Shown: one piece after another, positions 14,101-25,788 of the stretch
Layout of the letters: every line of letters starts with the position of its first letter
Numbering within the stretch: position 1 is the first letter of the stretch
Source: Didymodactylos carnosus
Lineage: Eukaryota; Rotifera; Eurotatoria; Philodinida; Philodinidae
Direction of reading: 5' to 3'
NCBI GenBank assembly: GCA_905250885.1
Contig: CAJNOQ010000354.1
Coordinates: forward strand, 1 to 53,808
Length of the DNA: 53,808 bases
Program-made: the position numbers and the translations under genes
The notes under the pieces: model-generated
The model's input: the letters and a program-made list of their open reading frames with translations, nothing else
What the model was told of the DNA's origin: nothing
Database searches by the model: none

Positions 14101-17100
14101 CCTAACGTAGCCAACGATATTGGATGTTCAGCAACATTATCATTCATTTCAACCATCCAACGAGAATCAGATAATTCTGGATTATTTGCACTGCTGTCTT
14201 CTAAAACGATATAAATCACTGAGTGTTTTACAAAAATAAAAGTAAAGTCGATCACTTTACCAAATGCAATGTAAACATCTCTTTCAACATCATCTTGTGG
14301 ATTTGAGAAAGCACATAAATATTTTTCTAATTCAGTTTGTACTAATGTTGTTAAATGACGAAATAAACGTTGTACACATTCAGCTAAACGATCTTGAACA
14401 TCATTAGATAGTCGAGATAAATCACGGTCTTGTTTAATAAAATTTAATAATTCAGATGTATTCGCTATCCAAAAGGCTAAATAACCACCATGCTCTCGGC
14501 ATTCCTTGAAAGAAAAATAAATAAATAAGCATGATACTTGTTTTGTTCAAAAAGGGTAGAAGAAGTACTATTCATTTTAAATTAAAAAACCTGTGGCTAT
14601 TTTCCAAATAACTTAAAAATGAAATGAGACGAAGTCATGTGGTTTTCACCATTCGAAAGCAGACATCTGAGAGTATCCTGTCATAAACAGAAACGTTTTG
14701 AAAAAAATTTCAAAAACCGATTTTCGAGATCTTTGGAAACTATTTCACAAATCCAAAAATAAAAATAGAAAAGTATTGATTTTTTTCATGGATCGATAGT
14801 CCAAAGTGTCCTCTACAAAACAGAAACTAAGAGATCTCTCAATCTTTCGTGGTTTAGGCACGGCATCGGATTTCTTCGAAGCCCAAGGATCGATATTTTC
14901 TTAGGCGTAGAAATCTCAAAAATAGGAGACATACATTATCGACCACACCGAGTCTCGTGGTAACGTTTATTTTTTGAAAAAATCCGGAAACCAAGTGAAA
15001 ACCTATATAAGATGGAATATCCTATTTTCGCCGAAAATTAGAAAATTCATAACTCATTCAAAATCGATGTAAACTACATCAGAATATCAAGATGAACTCT
15101 CTTTTATTTGCACTATATTATAGACTTCAACAGAGTTTCTGAAAAGCCACTGAGAATGCCTTGGTTTTTGACAAGATTTTTTTTAGAAACTTCAAAAGTA
15201 AAAGAAAATTTTTTACTAATTTTAAGCACAGAATTCGATTGAACAGATAAAATAGAGTGCATCTTAATATTCTGATGTAGCCCACATCGACTTTGAGTGA
15301 GTTATGAATTTGCTAATTTTCGGTGAAAATAGGCAAAATTGGATATTTTTGTATAGACTACATAACTGAGCCTTATTTCATTTTGAAATTATTCAAAAAA
15401 TAGCCACCGGTCTTTTAATTTGAAATGGATAGTAGTTTTGTAGCCTAGTAAGCCACTCAATGTTCATTTCTCTTACTTCAATTTTTCTACTAATCATATT
15501 TTCGATTTTATACAATAATGATACAATACTATCTTGTTTATGATTAACTGGTATATTTGTTTTACTACCATATGGTGATAAACGATGTCTCAAAGACATA
15601 TATAAACAATAAACGGGTGATAAACGAAAACCAATATTTAATAGATTACGATTTTCAAATATTGAATGAAGAAAACGTGTTTCGGCTACAATAAAGAAAA
15701 AAGAGATAGTATATCTGTTTTAAATTCCACAATAACAAACGTACTCTCGATAGGAACTTCTAATAAACCCGGTAAAACATCAATCAAATGTCTAAAAACA
15801 ATAAAACAGAGACAACTCATTCAAATGTATGAAACAGTAAATGTTGATTCATCAGTATAGCATAGAATATTTTAGGGCCAAAAATATATTAGAAAGAAAT
15901 GAAAAGGGAAAAAATACTCGGTGAACTTCGCAACGATAGACTTTATATCAATCGATCTTAACACATTACCCGCCATCAACCACATTTGTTGTTGAACTAT
16001 GCGACGATTTCTTTAATTCTTTTGTGCGAAGTGCATCAATCGTATTCTTTTTCAATGCTAAAGTATCCTTCGGATATTGATTTTGCATATGTTGAGATTT
16101 GACACTGTAAATCTGTTGAGATTGGGTGTGTTGTGGCTGTTGAACTACGGCTGAAATTGCTGACATTGATCCATGTAATGGTGTAGAAATATCCATGTGC
16201 ATTGGATCAACTACAGCTGATTTTGTATGACCGAAATGATGAGGATGATTTACATGCTTTTCGGTTGTCTATAAAAAGCTCAAGTTATATATTAATACCA
16301 GAAAAATGAATAACATACCTGCGAAGCGACAAAGTTTCGTTGTTGTTGCGAAGCATTTGTCGTTGTCCTCATATTTGATTTATAAACGAATGCCGGGTCG
16401 AAATATCGAAATGCTGCTGCACGTCCAAAACAAATCATACATCCATGTTGTAATGCAAATGGTTGATTAATCAATTTTCCATTAAGCCATATTTCACCCT
16501 TAGGTGCCAATGTAACAGTACCATTCTGATTATGAATTGTACAATGATCACGATCAATACCAACACCATCGATCTAGTTGAAGAATAGAGAAATTTATGA
16601 ATTCACATAGTCTTTCTGTCTGTCCCTGTGCCAGAAGGTAAAAGTGCTGGAATAATAAATCAAAAAGATCGGATTGTTGAAAACCTTACATAGAAATATT
16701 GTTTGCCAACATTTGTTTTTGAATCACGGCCAACATGTGTGGTATTAGGCGCAATTTTAAATACACGTGGTGTATTCACATCGGTACCGTCTATTAATGA
16801 AACAATGAGGATAATAAGTTGAGATTGTTCTATAAAATTCTGCCAATATGAACTAACCGGTATTAATTTCAATAAAAAATGGTAGCTGATCGTTAATGGT
16901 ACGATCATGTAATGAAGATTGTGCATCAAACGTTTCTTGTCCTCTCATTTTTTTTCTAATGTTGACAAATTCTGGTGGACACTTAATAACTTTAAACATG
17001 ATTGAGCCTAAAAAATAAAGAAAGTCTTATTTTTAATAACGTTTCATGATTTATTTTAAACCTTCTGATTTTTGGGCATGATTTAAACATATGTTCAATG

Positions 17101-18682
17101 GACATTCTTTATCGTGTAAAATAACTTCTTCAACAGTTTTATTATCAATTTGGTCTCGTGGTGGCACAACAATCTAGAAACAAATGCGAATGTATTTTTA
17201 CGCTTAGTTTATCTAATCAGATAACATACAGATAAACATACCTGTAATAGACAATAATTTTCTGGATCTTCATTTCTCATTCCATATTTTTCCAACATTT
17301 CTTTAACAAGCCATTCAGCTGTATCTTTAATTGATAATAAAAATGTTTTATATGGTATCGATGGATTTAATGCATCACCAAAGACTTTCATTGTTCCACC
17401 TTAAATTTTGAAACAGCAAATTGAATTTGTTGATTGCAAAAGCATGAAAACTCTATTTACCTCCTTCTTTTGTACTTATTTTCAGAAATTTTTGTTTCAA
17501 ACGATCTTGTTGAATCTTTTTCACCATTTCTGGATTCGATAATGAACGTGTAAATTTATTTGTTTCTGGCACAGATTTATACAATGATTCAGCCACGGAA
17601 GCAAGCGGTGCCGTTTCGTCACTAGCATCTGTCTGCAAAAAAAAAATTTCTTTTTACTACAGTTTGGCAGCAATAGAATATACTCAATTGGAAAAAAATA
17701 AGAAGCTAAACTAGAATATAAAATCATTATTTTCTTTCTCTACTGGAAGCGACAACGTTTTTACGAACAAAAAGCATACTTATCTAGACCGAAGCAAAAA
17801 ATAAATTAATAAAAAAAGGCTCAAATGAGTCGACAACTAATTTAGACAAAAGCTAAGACAAAATAAATTTTTTCTAAAGCCAGACAATGGAAGCATCTTT
17901 TTTGTTTTCTTTTGCTCAAATCATACCTTTTACATGTAATAAATAGTAAGTGATACTAGAACGAATTCCAGAAAAATAATTTCCCTGGTGTACACTATTG
18001 AAAATAAAATGAGCTTACCTTTGTTTTACTTTTTTTCTTCGAATCGCGTTTCGAACTTCTTCGTTCTTTAAAACTTCCTCCGGCAGGCTTTGATTTCTGA
18101 AAAAGAGTCAAATATGTTTATCTAAGCTTATGTAATTTTATATTTTGGTCAAACCTGTCCAATTTTTGCATTTTGTAGCACAAAACGTCCTTCACGCTGA
18201 TCTTTACCCCATGTTAACTGAACGCATAGTGGCCGGTCATCGCTGTTCAACTTTCTTTCTTCTGAAAACAGAAGAAGAAATAATCAATTTCTTAACAGAA
18301 TACTATTTTTAACCCAATATTTTTACCGCCATTTGGATGGACTTCATAAATACAATAATCATTTTCATTTGGTAATGTTTTCATATCCGGACGCAATTTT
18401 TCAATTAAAACTTTGACAACATCCACGGTTGTCGCTGAACTAGCTACACGGATACATTTTGTTGTTACTTTATCTTCAGCATCTTGAAAATAAAAACGCA
18501 TAACGCCATAAAAATCCAATGCCTAGAATGAGCAAAATAATAATATAGAACTGAAACGGATGAGTAGCATCCAGTTATTAATAACAAACTTCATTTGGTT
18601 CACTAATTTTGAACAAATCCAACCGTGTACTATTCCACTCATTAATTAGCTGCACAATTTCAAAGCGATCTTTCATACTCAT
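8164..18682 (-). CDS. AFDN: Afadin / canoe, complete, 30 coding exons, about 1,989 aa
   Basis: An actin-binding scaffold that links nectins to the cytoskeleton at adherens junctions. Exons (minus): 18682-18590, 18522-18327, 18261-18155, 18096-18019, 17632-17461, 17399-17242, 17173-17062, 17007-16858, 16790-16690, 16573-16319, 16268-15970, 15791-15745, 15685-15477, 14504-14261, 14200-13678, 13622-13364, 13305-13162, 13101-13059, 13000-12904, 12419-12298, 12230-11299, 11231-11104, 11042-10746, 10685-10598, 9813-9659, 9602-9488, 9420-9307, 9245-9038, 8976-8832, 8542-8164. They total 5,970 nt in one unbroken frame. Domains: RA1 about 32-130 (GVMRFYFQD, TKCIRV); RA2 about 216-305 (IPYKTFLLS); FHA about 365-460 (HVGRDS, INQPFALQHG); DIL about 590-915 (LAFWIANTSELLNFIKQDRD, KCRVNAALTIQ); PDZ about 1029-1117 (SLGLSIVAAK); Gln/Asn-rich linker 1137-1447; charged coiled coil 1670-1746; poly-Pro; C-terminal MTFTQKLKFF, like the vertebrate tail. 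The start ATG at 18682 matches the afadin N-terminus (RLDLF-IS), but an upstream exon is not excluded. Confidence 0.95.
9873..10513. mobile_element. hAT-like non-autonomous transposon in an afadin intron
   Basis: This 641-bp element is bounded by a perfect 8-bp direct repeat CTGTAATG (9865-9872 and 10514-10521). Its ends are inverted: TAGAGTCTTGCG on the left, and the reverse complement of the right end reads TAGAGTCCTGCG. The inside carries several dispersed copies of an ACGGGCT/ACGGGACT motif. It sits in the intron between the afadin exons at 10598 and 9813, splice sites intact. An 8-bp duplication and TAG-starting ends are typical of the hAT superfamily. No transposase frame is present. 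Confidence 0.85.
12614..12826. mobile_element. Long near-perfect palindrome (MITE/foldback) in an afadin PDZ intron
   Basis: About 90-bp arms face each other across a spacer of only about 30 bp. The innermost 55-60 bp (left about 12648-12705, right about 12735-12790) look identical, and the outer parts differ at a few bases. The element lies in the intron between the exons ending at 12904 and starting at 12419. Those exons join in phase across it (VTQDQ then AADALK), so it is not coding. Confidence 0.85.
14940..15415. mobile_element. MITE-like inverted repeat in a long afadin DIL intron
   Basis: The arm at about 15018-15113 pairs with about 15248-15345. Shared strings include CCTATTTTCNCCGAAAATTAG, AAATTCATAACTCA and CTACATCAGAATAT in reverse complement. 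Weaker pairing continues outward to about 14950 and 15410, around a TATTTTTTGAA string. It lies in the 972-bp intron between the exons ending at 15477 and starting at 14504, far longer than most introns in this gene. No coding capacity is seen. Confidence 0.8.
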
Positions 18683-18960
18683 CTTTTTTTCATCTAGAAA
18701 ATTGAAAGAGTACAATAAAACATGCAAAACTTTTATCGTCGTCTAGAACCATTTTCAGATGCGTGAAAGACCTAGTTCAAAGTGTTCAGCCATTTCTAGG
18801 AATTATTATTAATGAAAATCATTCAGACATTTATTGAATAAAGAATGTGATTAACCAAATTCTTATGAAGATCACTGGTATCATTTTATTCTTCATTAAT
18901 TCTTCTATAAAGGAATTATGCACAATTAGTTCGCTCAAATTGGGATTTTCAAGAAGTCAC

Positions 18961-19090
18961 TTTCACCTGCACTGTACATCTTATTCTAATTTTGTTTTCT
19001 TACACCTTCGATGAAGGCTCAAAAGCTTTTTATCAAATGTACTACAAAACAAAATTAGGATAAGATGAGATGTGTAGGTGAATGCACTTC
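18961..19090. repeat. Short inverted repeat
   Basis: Arms at about 18961-19000 and 19045-19090 share TTCACCTNCAC, ACATCTNATCTTAT and CTAATTTTGTTTT in opposite orientation. The loop holds a small CCTTCGATGAAGG hairpin. It is probably a short MITE. Confidence 0.6.
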
Positions 19091-19778
19091 ATTAATTATT
19101 CTAACAACGAGCCAGGAGACAATGCACGTCAAAAGGTTAATGAGAGTATACGGCATTGGCCGTACAAGCACTAATGAAAAATCATTACAGTGTTCTCTTT
19201 ATTGTTCCGAGACAGACAAAAGCAGGAAAGAGAATTTTTAACTTGTTCATTCAAAATCTTCGCTCTATCTTGAAATTTGCTCTAACAGACCTCTTCTGTT
19301 TCGTACGAAAGATGTTTCTTCCTTAACGTCATTCAAAATACGTTGACACTCGCGATTGTGAAACGAAAAATCATCGGACACCAACCTTGCTCGCTTCCTT
19401 GTCCAATCACCACGTGATCCAGCAACTTTGATACCGATGGCAATTCTATTTGTTTTTCAGTGAACCAAACCGAAATGTCAGTGGTTGCCAGTAAATGCTT
19501 CCGCACGGTTCTGTTCACATATACAAGACTAACACCCGCTGTGTAACAATATCACGCTAAAAGCATACGAGGGAAATCCTAAACGATTTTATAGTACAAA
19601 CAATTTTCACAACATGTTTTTAACATGTAATTTTCTTAGAGATCTGCATCAGCTGCTCAGCATCTGCATTTACGAAGTGCAATAATCGAGAGTAATGTAT
19701 AACATGAACGAACATAGACAAAAAGTGTCCATGCAGATCTTGAACTTCTATGCTTTGAGCACGACATCGTCATACATA

Positions 19779-20711
19779 TCGGGTGGCCCAGATAAAATCG
19801 GACACTTTCATTCGTTGTTCATGAGGCATTGTCCGGCAGTCCACAGAGTTGGTTCTAAGCTCAATCGATAGAGAATTGAATTCTCTACAAAACTTGCTAT
19901 TTAAATCTCTGATAACAGTTTTGTCGTTTGAGCACTATTGAAAATATTGAAGAGGGCTGAGTTTCCAGAAAGCCCAAGCAGTCANAGGGCTGAGCTGCCT
20001 GACTGCGATCGCAGTCAGGCAACTCAGCCCTCTTCACTTGTCTATCTAAGTCTATCTAAAGTCCTTTTAACATTTTGTGCTCTATCGATCTCACTTCTTT
20101 ACAACTTCATACAATGTTTCTCCTACGCCAGCTAAACTTACAATTAGTTCTCAACCGATTTTTCAATTTTTTCAAATTAAATTAATTTTTTTAATTAATC
20201 GTTTCAATTGAGAAACTTTGTTTAAATATGAAACGATGCCGAATTTAAGTCTGCGTAAGAAAATAAGACTAAAACCCTGGATTCACAATATTTTACTGCT
20301 TTTATAGGCCAAAAACTAAATTCTGTGAAAAAAAGGTTCAAAACTTAGGTTTTATTGGATTTGTCAGGTTTTTGCCCAGAGAAATTTTCTTTGAAGACTT
20401 AACTGTAAAATTTCAAAAAATATGTGAGAAGATGCAGAATTTTCCGGTAAATCTTCTGGTGTTTTCAAAATTCTTATGAAATCTGTTTTTGGATCAAGAC
20501 AAATATTTTTCTATTTTCAGTGTGTCGTAGTCAGGCAACTCAGCACTCTTCAATATTATGAATAGTGCACAAACGACAAAACTGTTATCAGAGATTTAAA
20601 TAGCAAGTTTTGTAGAGAATTCAATTCTCTATCGATTGAGCTTAGAACCAACTCTGTGGGCTACCGGACAATGCCTCATGAACAACGAATGAAAGTATCC
20701 GGGCCACTCGA
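19779..20711. mobile_element. TA-flanked TIR transposon, non-autonomous, 933 bp
   Basis: Terminal inverted repeats of about 185 bp (about 19779-19965 and 20527-20711) start TCGGGTGGCCC on the left and TCGAGTGGCCC on the right, and TA sits at both outer borders (19777-19778, 20712-20713). The arms share a central TAGAGAATTGAATTCTCTA palindrome and long exact blocks. A TA border is the Tc1/mariner-type signature. No transposase frame remains. The element at 49981 shares the terminal motif and internal palindrome, so the two look like one family. An ambiguous base at 19985 lies beside an internal hairpin. Confidence 0.85.
19986..20031. repeat. 46-bp hairpin palindrome inside the TIR element
   Basis: A 23-bp stem centred on GCGATCGC (20005-20012), with one mismatch and no loop. 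Its arm (GGGCTGAG then TGCCTGACTGCG) repeats the inner end of the surrounding terminal repeats. The N at 19985 immediately precedes it. Confidence 0.85.
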
Positions 20712-21288
20712 TAGTACTAAATTTTGAGCAAATTAAACAAGGGAGAAAAGGCGACTTTTTCTTTCTTAGCATCGTAGGGCATCCCTCAGCATCGGATGAT
20801 GAGCATCTCAAGCATCGGAAAGCGTTTCAACGGCTCCGGAAAGCTCCCGGGGCCGCCTTTTTTCCCCTTGAAATTATACCTCAACTTTTACTTTATTTTT
20901 ACATCTCTATGACAGCAACAGAATATGTACAACTTGTTTACACGGGTATTAAATTCTATTAAAAATACTGGTCAAAAGTGTGTTATCTTGGCCGGATGAA
21001 TGGCGCTCCATCGGAAATTATCATCATAGAGAAAAGCTTCAGACAGCAGCCCTCCCGAAACATTCATTCGATAGGTTAAGATCTGAATTTTTCCACCTAT
21101 GAACTGCTGGATGTCTCTAAAGGTTTATGCGTGAAAACTGTGTTCTTTGTTATTAAGAAAAAGTCTTTTGTACATATGAGTACTCTTGTATGTGAGTAGT
21201 ACTGTTCAATCGTTCAAAGAGCTCAACTGAGGAGCAAAGAAAATACTAGGAGACTCTAAACTTCAATACACGGAGCACATGAAATAGT

Positions 21289-21720
21289 ATGAATTGCATG
21301 AGTAAGAGCGAAACTAGAAACCGGCGAACAGAGGTAATCGCAAAAATACGTTCAGAGTCTAAATACATCACCAACAATTCAACAAAAATTTGTTTAGTCA
21401 ACTAGGTGAAAAATGTATCCGTGTAGCTAGTTCAGCGACAACCGTAAAAATTTTTTTGTCAACTAGGTACAGTATAATCTTTTCCATGTAAAGATGAACA
21501 ACATTTACCGCTATAGTAAAGATGAACAGAAAGAAACTTTTGTTCTCTTCTGTTTGTGTGTCCACACCTGTGTAATTAACTACACATGTGTTCATCGCCC
21601 TTTGCGAAAAAGAGGGAAAGGAACCAAAACATAACGTAAAAAATCGATACAATTTAAGTTTTGGACGTATTTCTCGATTTCTCCATTCGCAGTTTCTAGT
21701 TTCGCTCTTACTCAGGCATA
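21289..21720. mobile_element. Inverted-repeat element, about 430 bp
   Basis: The ends TGCATGAGTAAGAGCGAAAC (near 21296) and its counterpart near 21720 (reverse complement TGCCTGAGTAAGAGCGAAAC) are inverted, and pairing continues into CTAGAAAC. A GTCAACTAGGT direct repeat lies inside (21397 and 21457). No coding capacity is seen. Confidence 0.65.
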
Positions 21721-21858
21721 CGGAACAGTTTAGACCTTCGCTTGATTCGTGTCAGAACTGCAACTTACATTATCAAGGCGTCTATCTAAAGTCCTGACGT
21801 CTAAAAACAACAGTATAATTATCATCAATCATAGTCGATATGGCATCTCAAAAACGAT

Positions 21859-21905
21859 AATTTATTTGAGATAGTGCTTCCAAAATTTGAGATAGTGCTT
21901 CCAAA
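21859..21905. repeat. Two-copy tandem duplication, about 21 bp unit
   Basis: The unit TTTGAGATAGTGCTTCCAAAA appears twice in a row. Confidence 0.85.
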
Positions 21906-22867
21906 AAAAACGTGTAATTACAGAAGAACTATACATGATCTTATTTTGCCATAATACAATGGATACTAAAATTGGGCATACTCTCGCAAAAAACATTTTG
22001 TGATCGCTTATTCTTTTCTACAGTAAATAATAGGATAACTCGTTCTACCACTGAATACAGTCATATCTAGTCTTTATCCATGATTAATCGTAGGTTTTTA
22101 TCTAATGTTCTCCATATACATGATTAGCCTTTTATGTATACCATTCAAAAAAGCAAATATTTGACTACATGTTGAAAGAAGAAGTTTTAAAAAATAAGCG
22201 TCAGGTTTGAAATTTCAAAAAGACTTGATTTCTCACTTTGAAATTGAACAAAAATCATTTTCAAATACATCGTTTGAAAAGGCAGAAGAAACTGATTAAA
22301 CAATGATTAAAAATTTTGTTCATTGTCACTCATGAATGTGTAATTAATTCCTCTTCATTTATATTTCGTATTTGTTTTTTCTCATTATCAGATATGATAA
22401 TATTATGTCATTGTTGACTTTTGTTTTACTAAACTTACAGTCGAAAAGACGAAGGCATAAGAAATATTTGGTACATAACTGAAGAATGGTGAAGAGAAGG
22501 AGTAGATTGTTACCGAGTAGGCTGAAGTTTAACCGAGAGAAATAATATTTAGGCAAATAGTCCCGTTTCATGTCCGGTTTACACCTGAGAAATTTTCGAA
22601 CTGTATCATGGCGACTAAATTGATAAATAACGTTTCGTCTGAGGAAGTCCTTTCGTCTAACAAAATTTAATCGACTGAGGCAGAAGCAAAGTTTTTTAAA
22701 ATTCTTAACATGCATGACTGTTCTTTCTATTAGAAAAAACGCAACTGCAACCATTAAGAAGATTTCCGGTATAACAATTTCATCGGAAATCAAGTTTATA
22801 CATTTACCACTAATTGCTCAAATTTAGTTTGAACTCTGCTATTAATTTGATTTGTCTGTTTAGATTA

Positions 22868-23593
22868 ATGTTAAAAAATACGGTTAGCCTTATCACTGGT
22901 GCAAGCAGCGGAATTGGCCGTTCCGTGGCACATTTATTTGCTTCTGAACAAAGTCAAGTGTGTGCAGTCGATATAAACAACAATGGACTTGATTCTCATC
23001 ATTATACATTTGTTACCGATATTTGTAAACGGGATAATGTTATCAAACTAGCTGATGATATATTTGAAAAATTAAAAAGACATCCAACTATTATTGTAAA
23101 TGCGGCTGGTATCACACGTGATTCATTATTCCATAAAATGAAAGAACAAGATTTTGATGATGTTATTAATGTCAATTTGAAAGGAACATTTTTAATAAAT
23201 CAAATATTTTGTCAAAAATTACTTGAACAACAACAATTTCAACAGACGATAATGGATGTTAGCATTATTAATATCGCCAGTATAGTGGGAAAGCACGGAA
23301 ATATTGGACAATGTAATTATTCCGCTTCTAAAGCAGGCGTGGAAGCAATGACAAAATCAATGGCAAAAGAAATTTCTAAGTTTGGTATACGATGTAATAC
23401 GATATTGCCAGGTTTTATCCAAACACCAATGACAGATAAAATACCGGAAAAAATTAGAGAACGAGTAAAAACGACTATTGGAATGCAAAGATTTGGACAA
23501 CCAGAAGAAATAGCCAGTGTCTGTTTATTTCTTGCTTCCAAAGCAAGTAGTTATGTAAATGGAGCAAGTATTGAAGTTACTGGTGGTCTCTGA
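22868..23593 (+). CDS. HSD17B8: HSD17B8-like short-chain dehydrogenase / 3-oxoacyl-ACP reductase
   Basis: A 241-aa classical SDR in one exon. Rossmann motif TGASSGIG at 10-17; Asp35 after the second strand, favouring NAD(H) over NADP(H); NAAG at 78-81; Asn103 in NVNLKG; catalytic Ser138 (INIAS), Tyr151 and Lys155 (YSASK). The stretches SIVGKHGNIGQ, GIRCNTILPGFI-TPMT and C-terminal EVTGGL recall vertebrate HSD17B8 more than CBR4. In vertebrates this protein is mitochondrial; it pairs with CBR4 in 3-ketoacyl-ACP reduction and can oxidise estradiol. The start is the ATG at 22868. The frame is open from 22814 but has no ATG there, and TTTAG at 22859-22863 could be an acceptor, so a 5' exon is possible. 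The family call is firm; HSD17B8 over other FabG-like SDRs is likely. Confidence 0.88.
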   Translation: MLKNTVSLITGASSGIGRSVAHLFASEQSQVCAVDINNNGLDSHHYTFVTDICKRDNVIKLADDIFEKLKRHPTIIVNAAGITRDSLFHKMKEQDFDDVINVNLKGTFLINQIFCQKLLEQQQFQQTIMDVSIINIASIVGKHGNIGQCNYSASKAGVEAMTKSMAKEISKFGIRCNTILPGFIQTPMTDKIPEKIRERVKTTIGMQRFGQPEEIASVCLFLASKASSYVNGASIEVTGGL

Positions 23594-24454
23594 TCAAGTT
23601 ATTCTTTTGTTATGTTAATATTTCAAACAATCAGAGAATGGAAGTCTTAGAGAGTTTTCTGTACATGTTTTAAAAAAAAAGTTAAGCTTCTGTTGTTTAT
23701 ACTAATTGTAGTCATATTATGTTAGCCAGAAATATGCATAAATAATATGATAGAAAGTTTTGCCATAAAGTCACTCATGATCAGTTGTCTGAATCAAAGT
23801 CCATGGACAGATAAAAAACCATTTCGTTCTTCGTAATGGCGTAGTTTTCTAGTATAGCTTATTTTATCTTGTTATACGTAAAACATAACACTCAAACAAT
23901 ATCAGACATAATTGGCTTATTTATGCTTATGCAAAAAAAATGCTCAAACTGATATGGGATGAAGATAGATCTATAACGCTTCTGGTTCTCAACACTCTGT
24001 AGTTTGATTATGATCCACCTTTCGATACCTATCCTTTTGAGTGCCTCAATCGGGAACCAAAACGACGCAATCTTTCATTTTATTCTTTCTGTTATGAGAA
24101 GAATAAGAGTTTTTTTATAATTGCAGAATGGAGAGGTCATCAGGGATAATTTGATTCGCCTTGTTTTGTGCAAATAGGCATTGAGCTAATTCGAGACTGA
24201 CGATTAATCATAAAATCAGTCAGCTTGCACAAGAAATATATGTGAATTGTTTCCCGCTAGTCGTCAGAACTCTATTAGAAAATAGCTAACCATGCGACAA
24301 TACCATACTAAAAATGTGACAATTTTACGGTAAAAATTTGAACTCATATTTTACTATGCTAGGGGATATTGCTGCACGCTCGGCATAAGAGCGCCGCATT
24401 TTTGCTTCAGCTGTTTCAAAGAGAATTACTTTTAAAATAACTTGTGGAATTAAT

Positions 24455-25048
24455 GCAGCAGTGTAAACGTTGGTCATCTTTTATAAGTATTTTGAGAATA
24501 TTTCGACCTTTATGGTTATCTTCTGATCAAAAGTTACGTAAAATATTGATTAGAAAATATGTAAAGAAGATTGACTATTTCTAATCAAGGCGTATTAACA
24601 AAATCAAGGACCAAACGATTAGCCTTGAGAACAAGAAAGATAGACAATACTAATCAGTTGCGTGTTATACCGATTATGAACCAAAATCTGTGTTATGGTA
24701 TAGAGACACAGGACACGGGTTTAAACTATGATTGTCGAACTATACAACTAGAAAAATACAAATTATTACTGGAAGAATTATTGGCTGTGAGAGCTATTGA
24801 TATTGTGATGAATGGTACAGATCGATTTGCACCATTATATGTGTTATCGGAAGGAGTTGATAAAATCACGAACAATAGTTGATATCGGTTAGTGAAGTCT
24901 GCGCGACATTATTCGATATCGGTTAAGTTAATTTTACAGTAAAGAAGAATGTTGTGTAGCTTTTGATCAGAAGATGACCATAGAGGTCGAAATATTGTTA
25001 AAATACTTATAAAAAAATTATGTAAACTAACGTTTACAATTACGCAGT
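24455..25048. mobile_element. TIR element with an internal open frame
   Basis: The left arm at about 24455-24545 and right arm at about 24946-25048 are reverse complements over about 90 bp (TGTAAACGTT, TTTATAAGTATTTT, AATATTTCGACCT, ATCTTCTGATCAAAAG). The 400-bp interior holds a plus-strand open frame ending at 24882, with ATGs at 24676 and 24810. Its product is Leu/Ile/Thr-rich, contains LEKYKLLLEELL, and is not one I recognise. It could be a transduplicated host fragment, a remnant of the element's own protein, or chance. Confidence 0.7.
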
Positions 25049-25788
25049 TTATTTAGAAACTATTGTCCATTAACAAAAATTAAACTGCTTTTCTTGTTTT
25101 ATTATGTTTTATCGAATCAATTTTTCAAGGAGGAGAACCATTTTGCTCTCGCTTCACCCATCAATCCCTAGAAACCCTGCTCTTTTACCTAAGCTAAAAG
25201 ACGATAACAACGATGAAAAGAAGATTTGTTTAAGTGCATCCAGTGCCGATCTGGTCATATTCCAAGTATGATCCTTTCTACATCACGTATTTCATAGATA
25301 CTGCTTCTTCCTAATTCACAGGGTGAAGGCACTATCTTTAGACAAAAAACCAACAATACTCAAAAGCTAAGTAAATAAAAATAAATACAAAAAGACTTCA
25401 AGTACAAAAGAAATGACCACTAATATGGCTGTATTAATCTTGGAATATTTTAAGATAGAAAAACGAATTAAAAAAGCGCATCTAACTAAAAATAAAAACT
25501 AAAAAAGCGAATATAAATATAAGGCTAAGAAAAGAAAAGGTGGAAAGTTCTTTTACTTTTACTTATAGAAAAATCCAAGAAATAAGTTAAACTAAGGCGA
25601 CAATTTGAAGAGATTATCCTCCACTTGAGTATCAAATTGATTGTTATCGAAATAAGTTCTAACAAAATGTTCAGTTACTACTTTTAAAAAGAAACTTTTC
25701 ATAATATATATTTCTACCTAAAATCACAAACACGTTAAAAAACACAAAATAACAATAACAGTGTAAAAATCAGCGAACATACGTACTG

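Larger units (their letters stand above)
18683..22867. other. Intergenic region with several inverted-repeat elements
   Basis: It lies between the 5' end of afadin (minus) and the HSD17B8-like gene (plus), which are divergent, so both promoters should lie here. Four inverted-repeat or tandem features are listed separately. No open frame has convincing protein composition, including the 144-codon minus frame at 22359-22793. Confidence 0.65.

Noticed and set aside
21860-21905. Short tandem repeat as a possible CRISPR-like array
   Set aside because: Only two contiguous copies without spacers, in a eukaryotic genome.
22359-22793. 144-codon minus-strand open frame upstream of the HSD17B8-like gene
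   Set aside because: The product is Phe/Leu/Lys-rich with no recognisable domain, and there are no flanking splice or conservation hints. AT-rich DNA yields such frames by chance.
22814-22867. Upstream extension of the HSD17B8-like frame
   Set aside because: The frame is open but has no ATG before 22868, and it ends in a TTTAG that looks like an acceptor. The protein core aligns from 22868.
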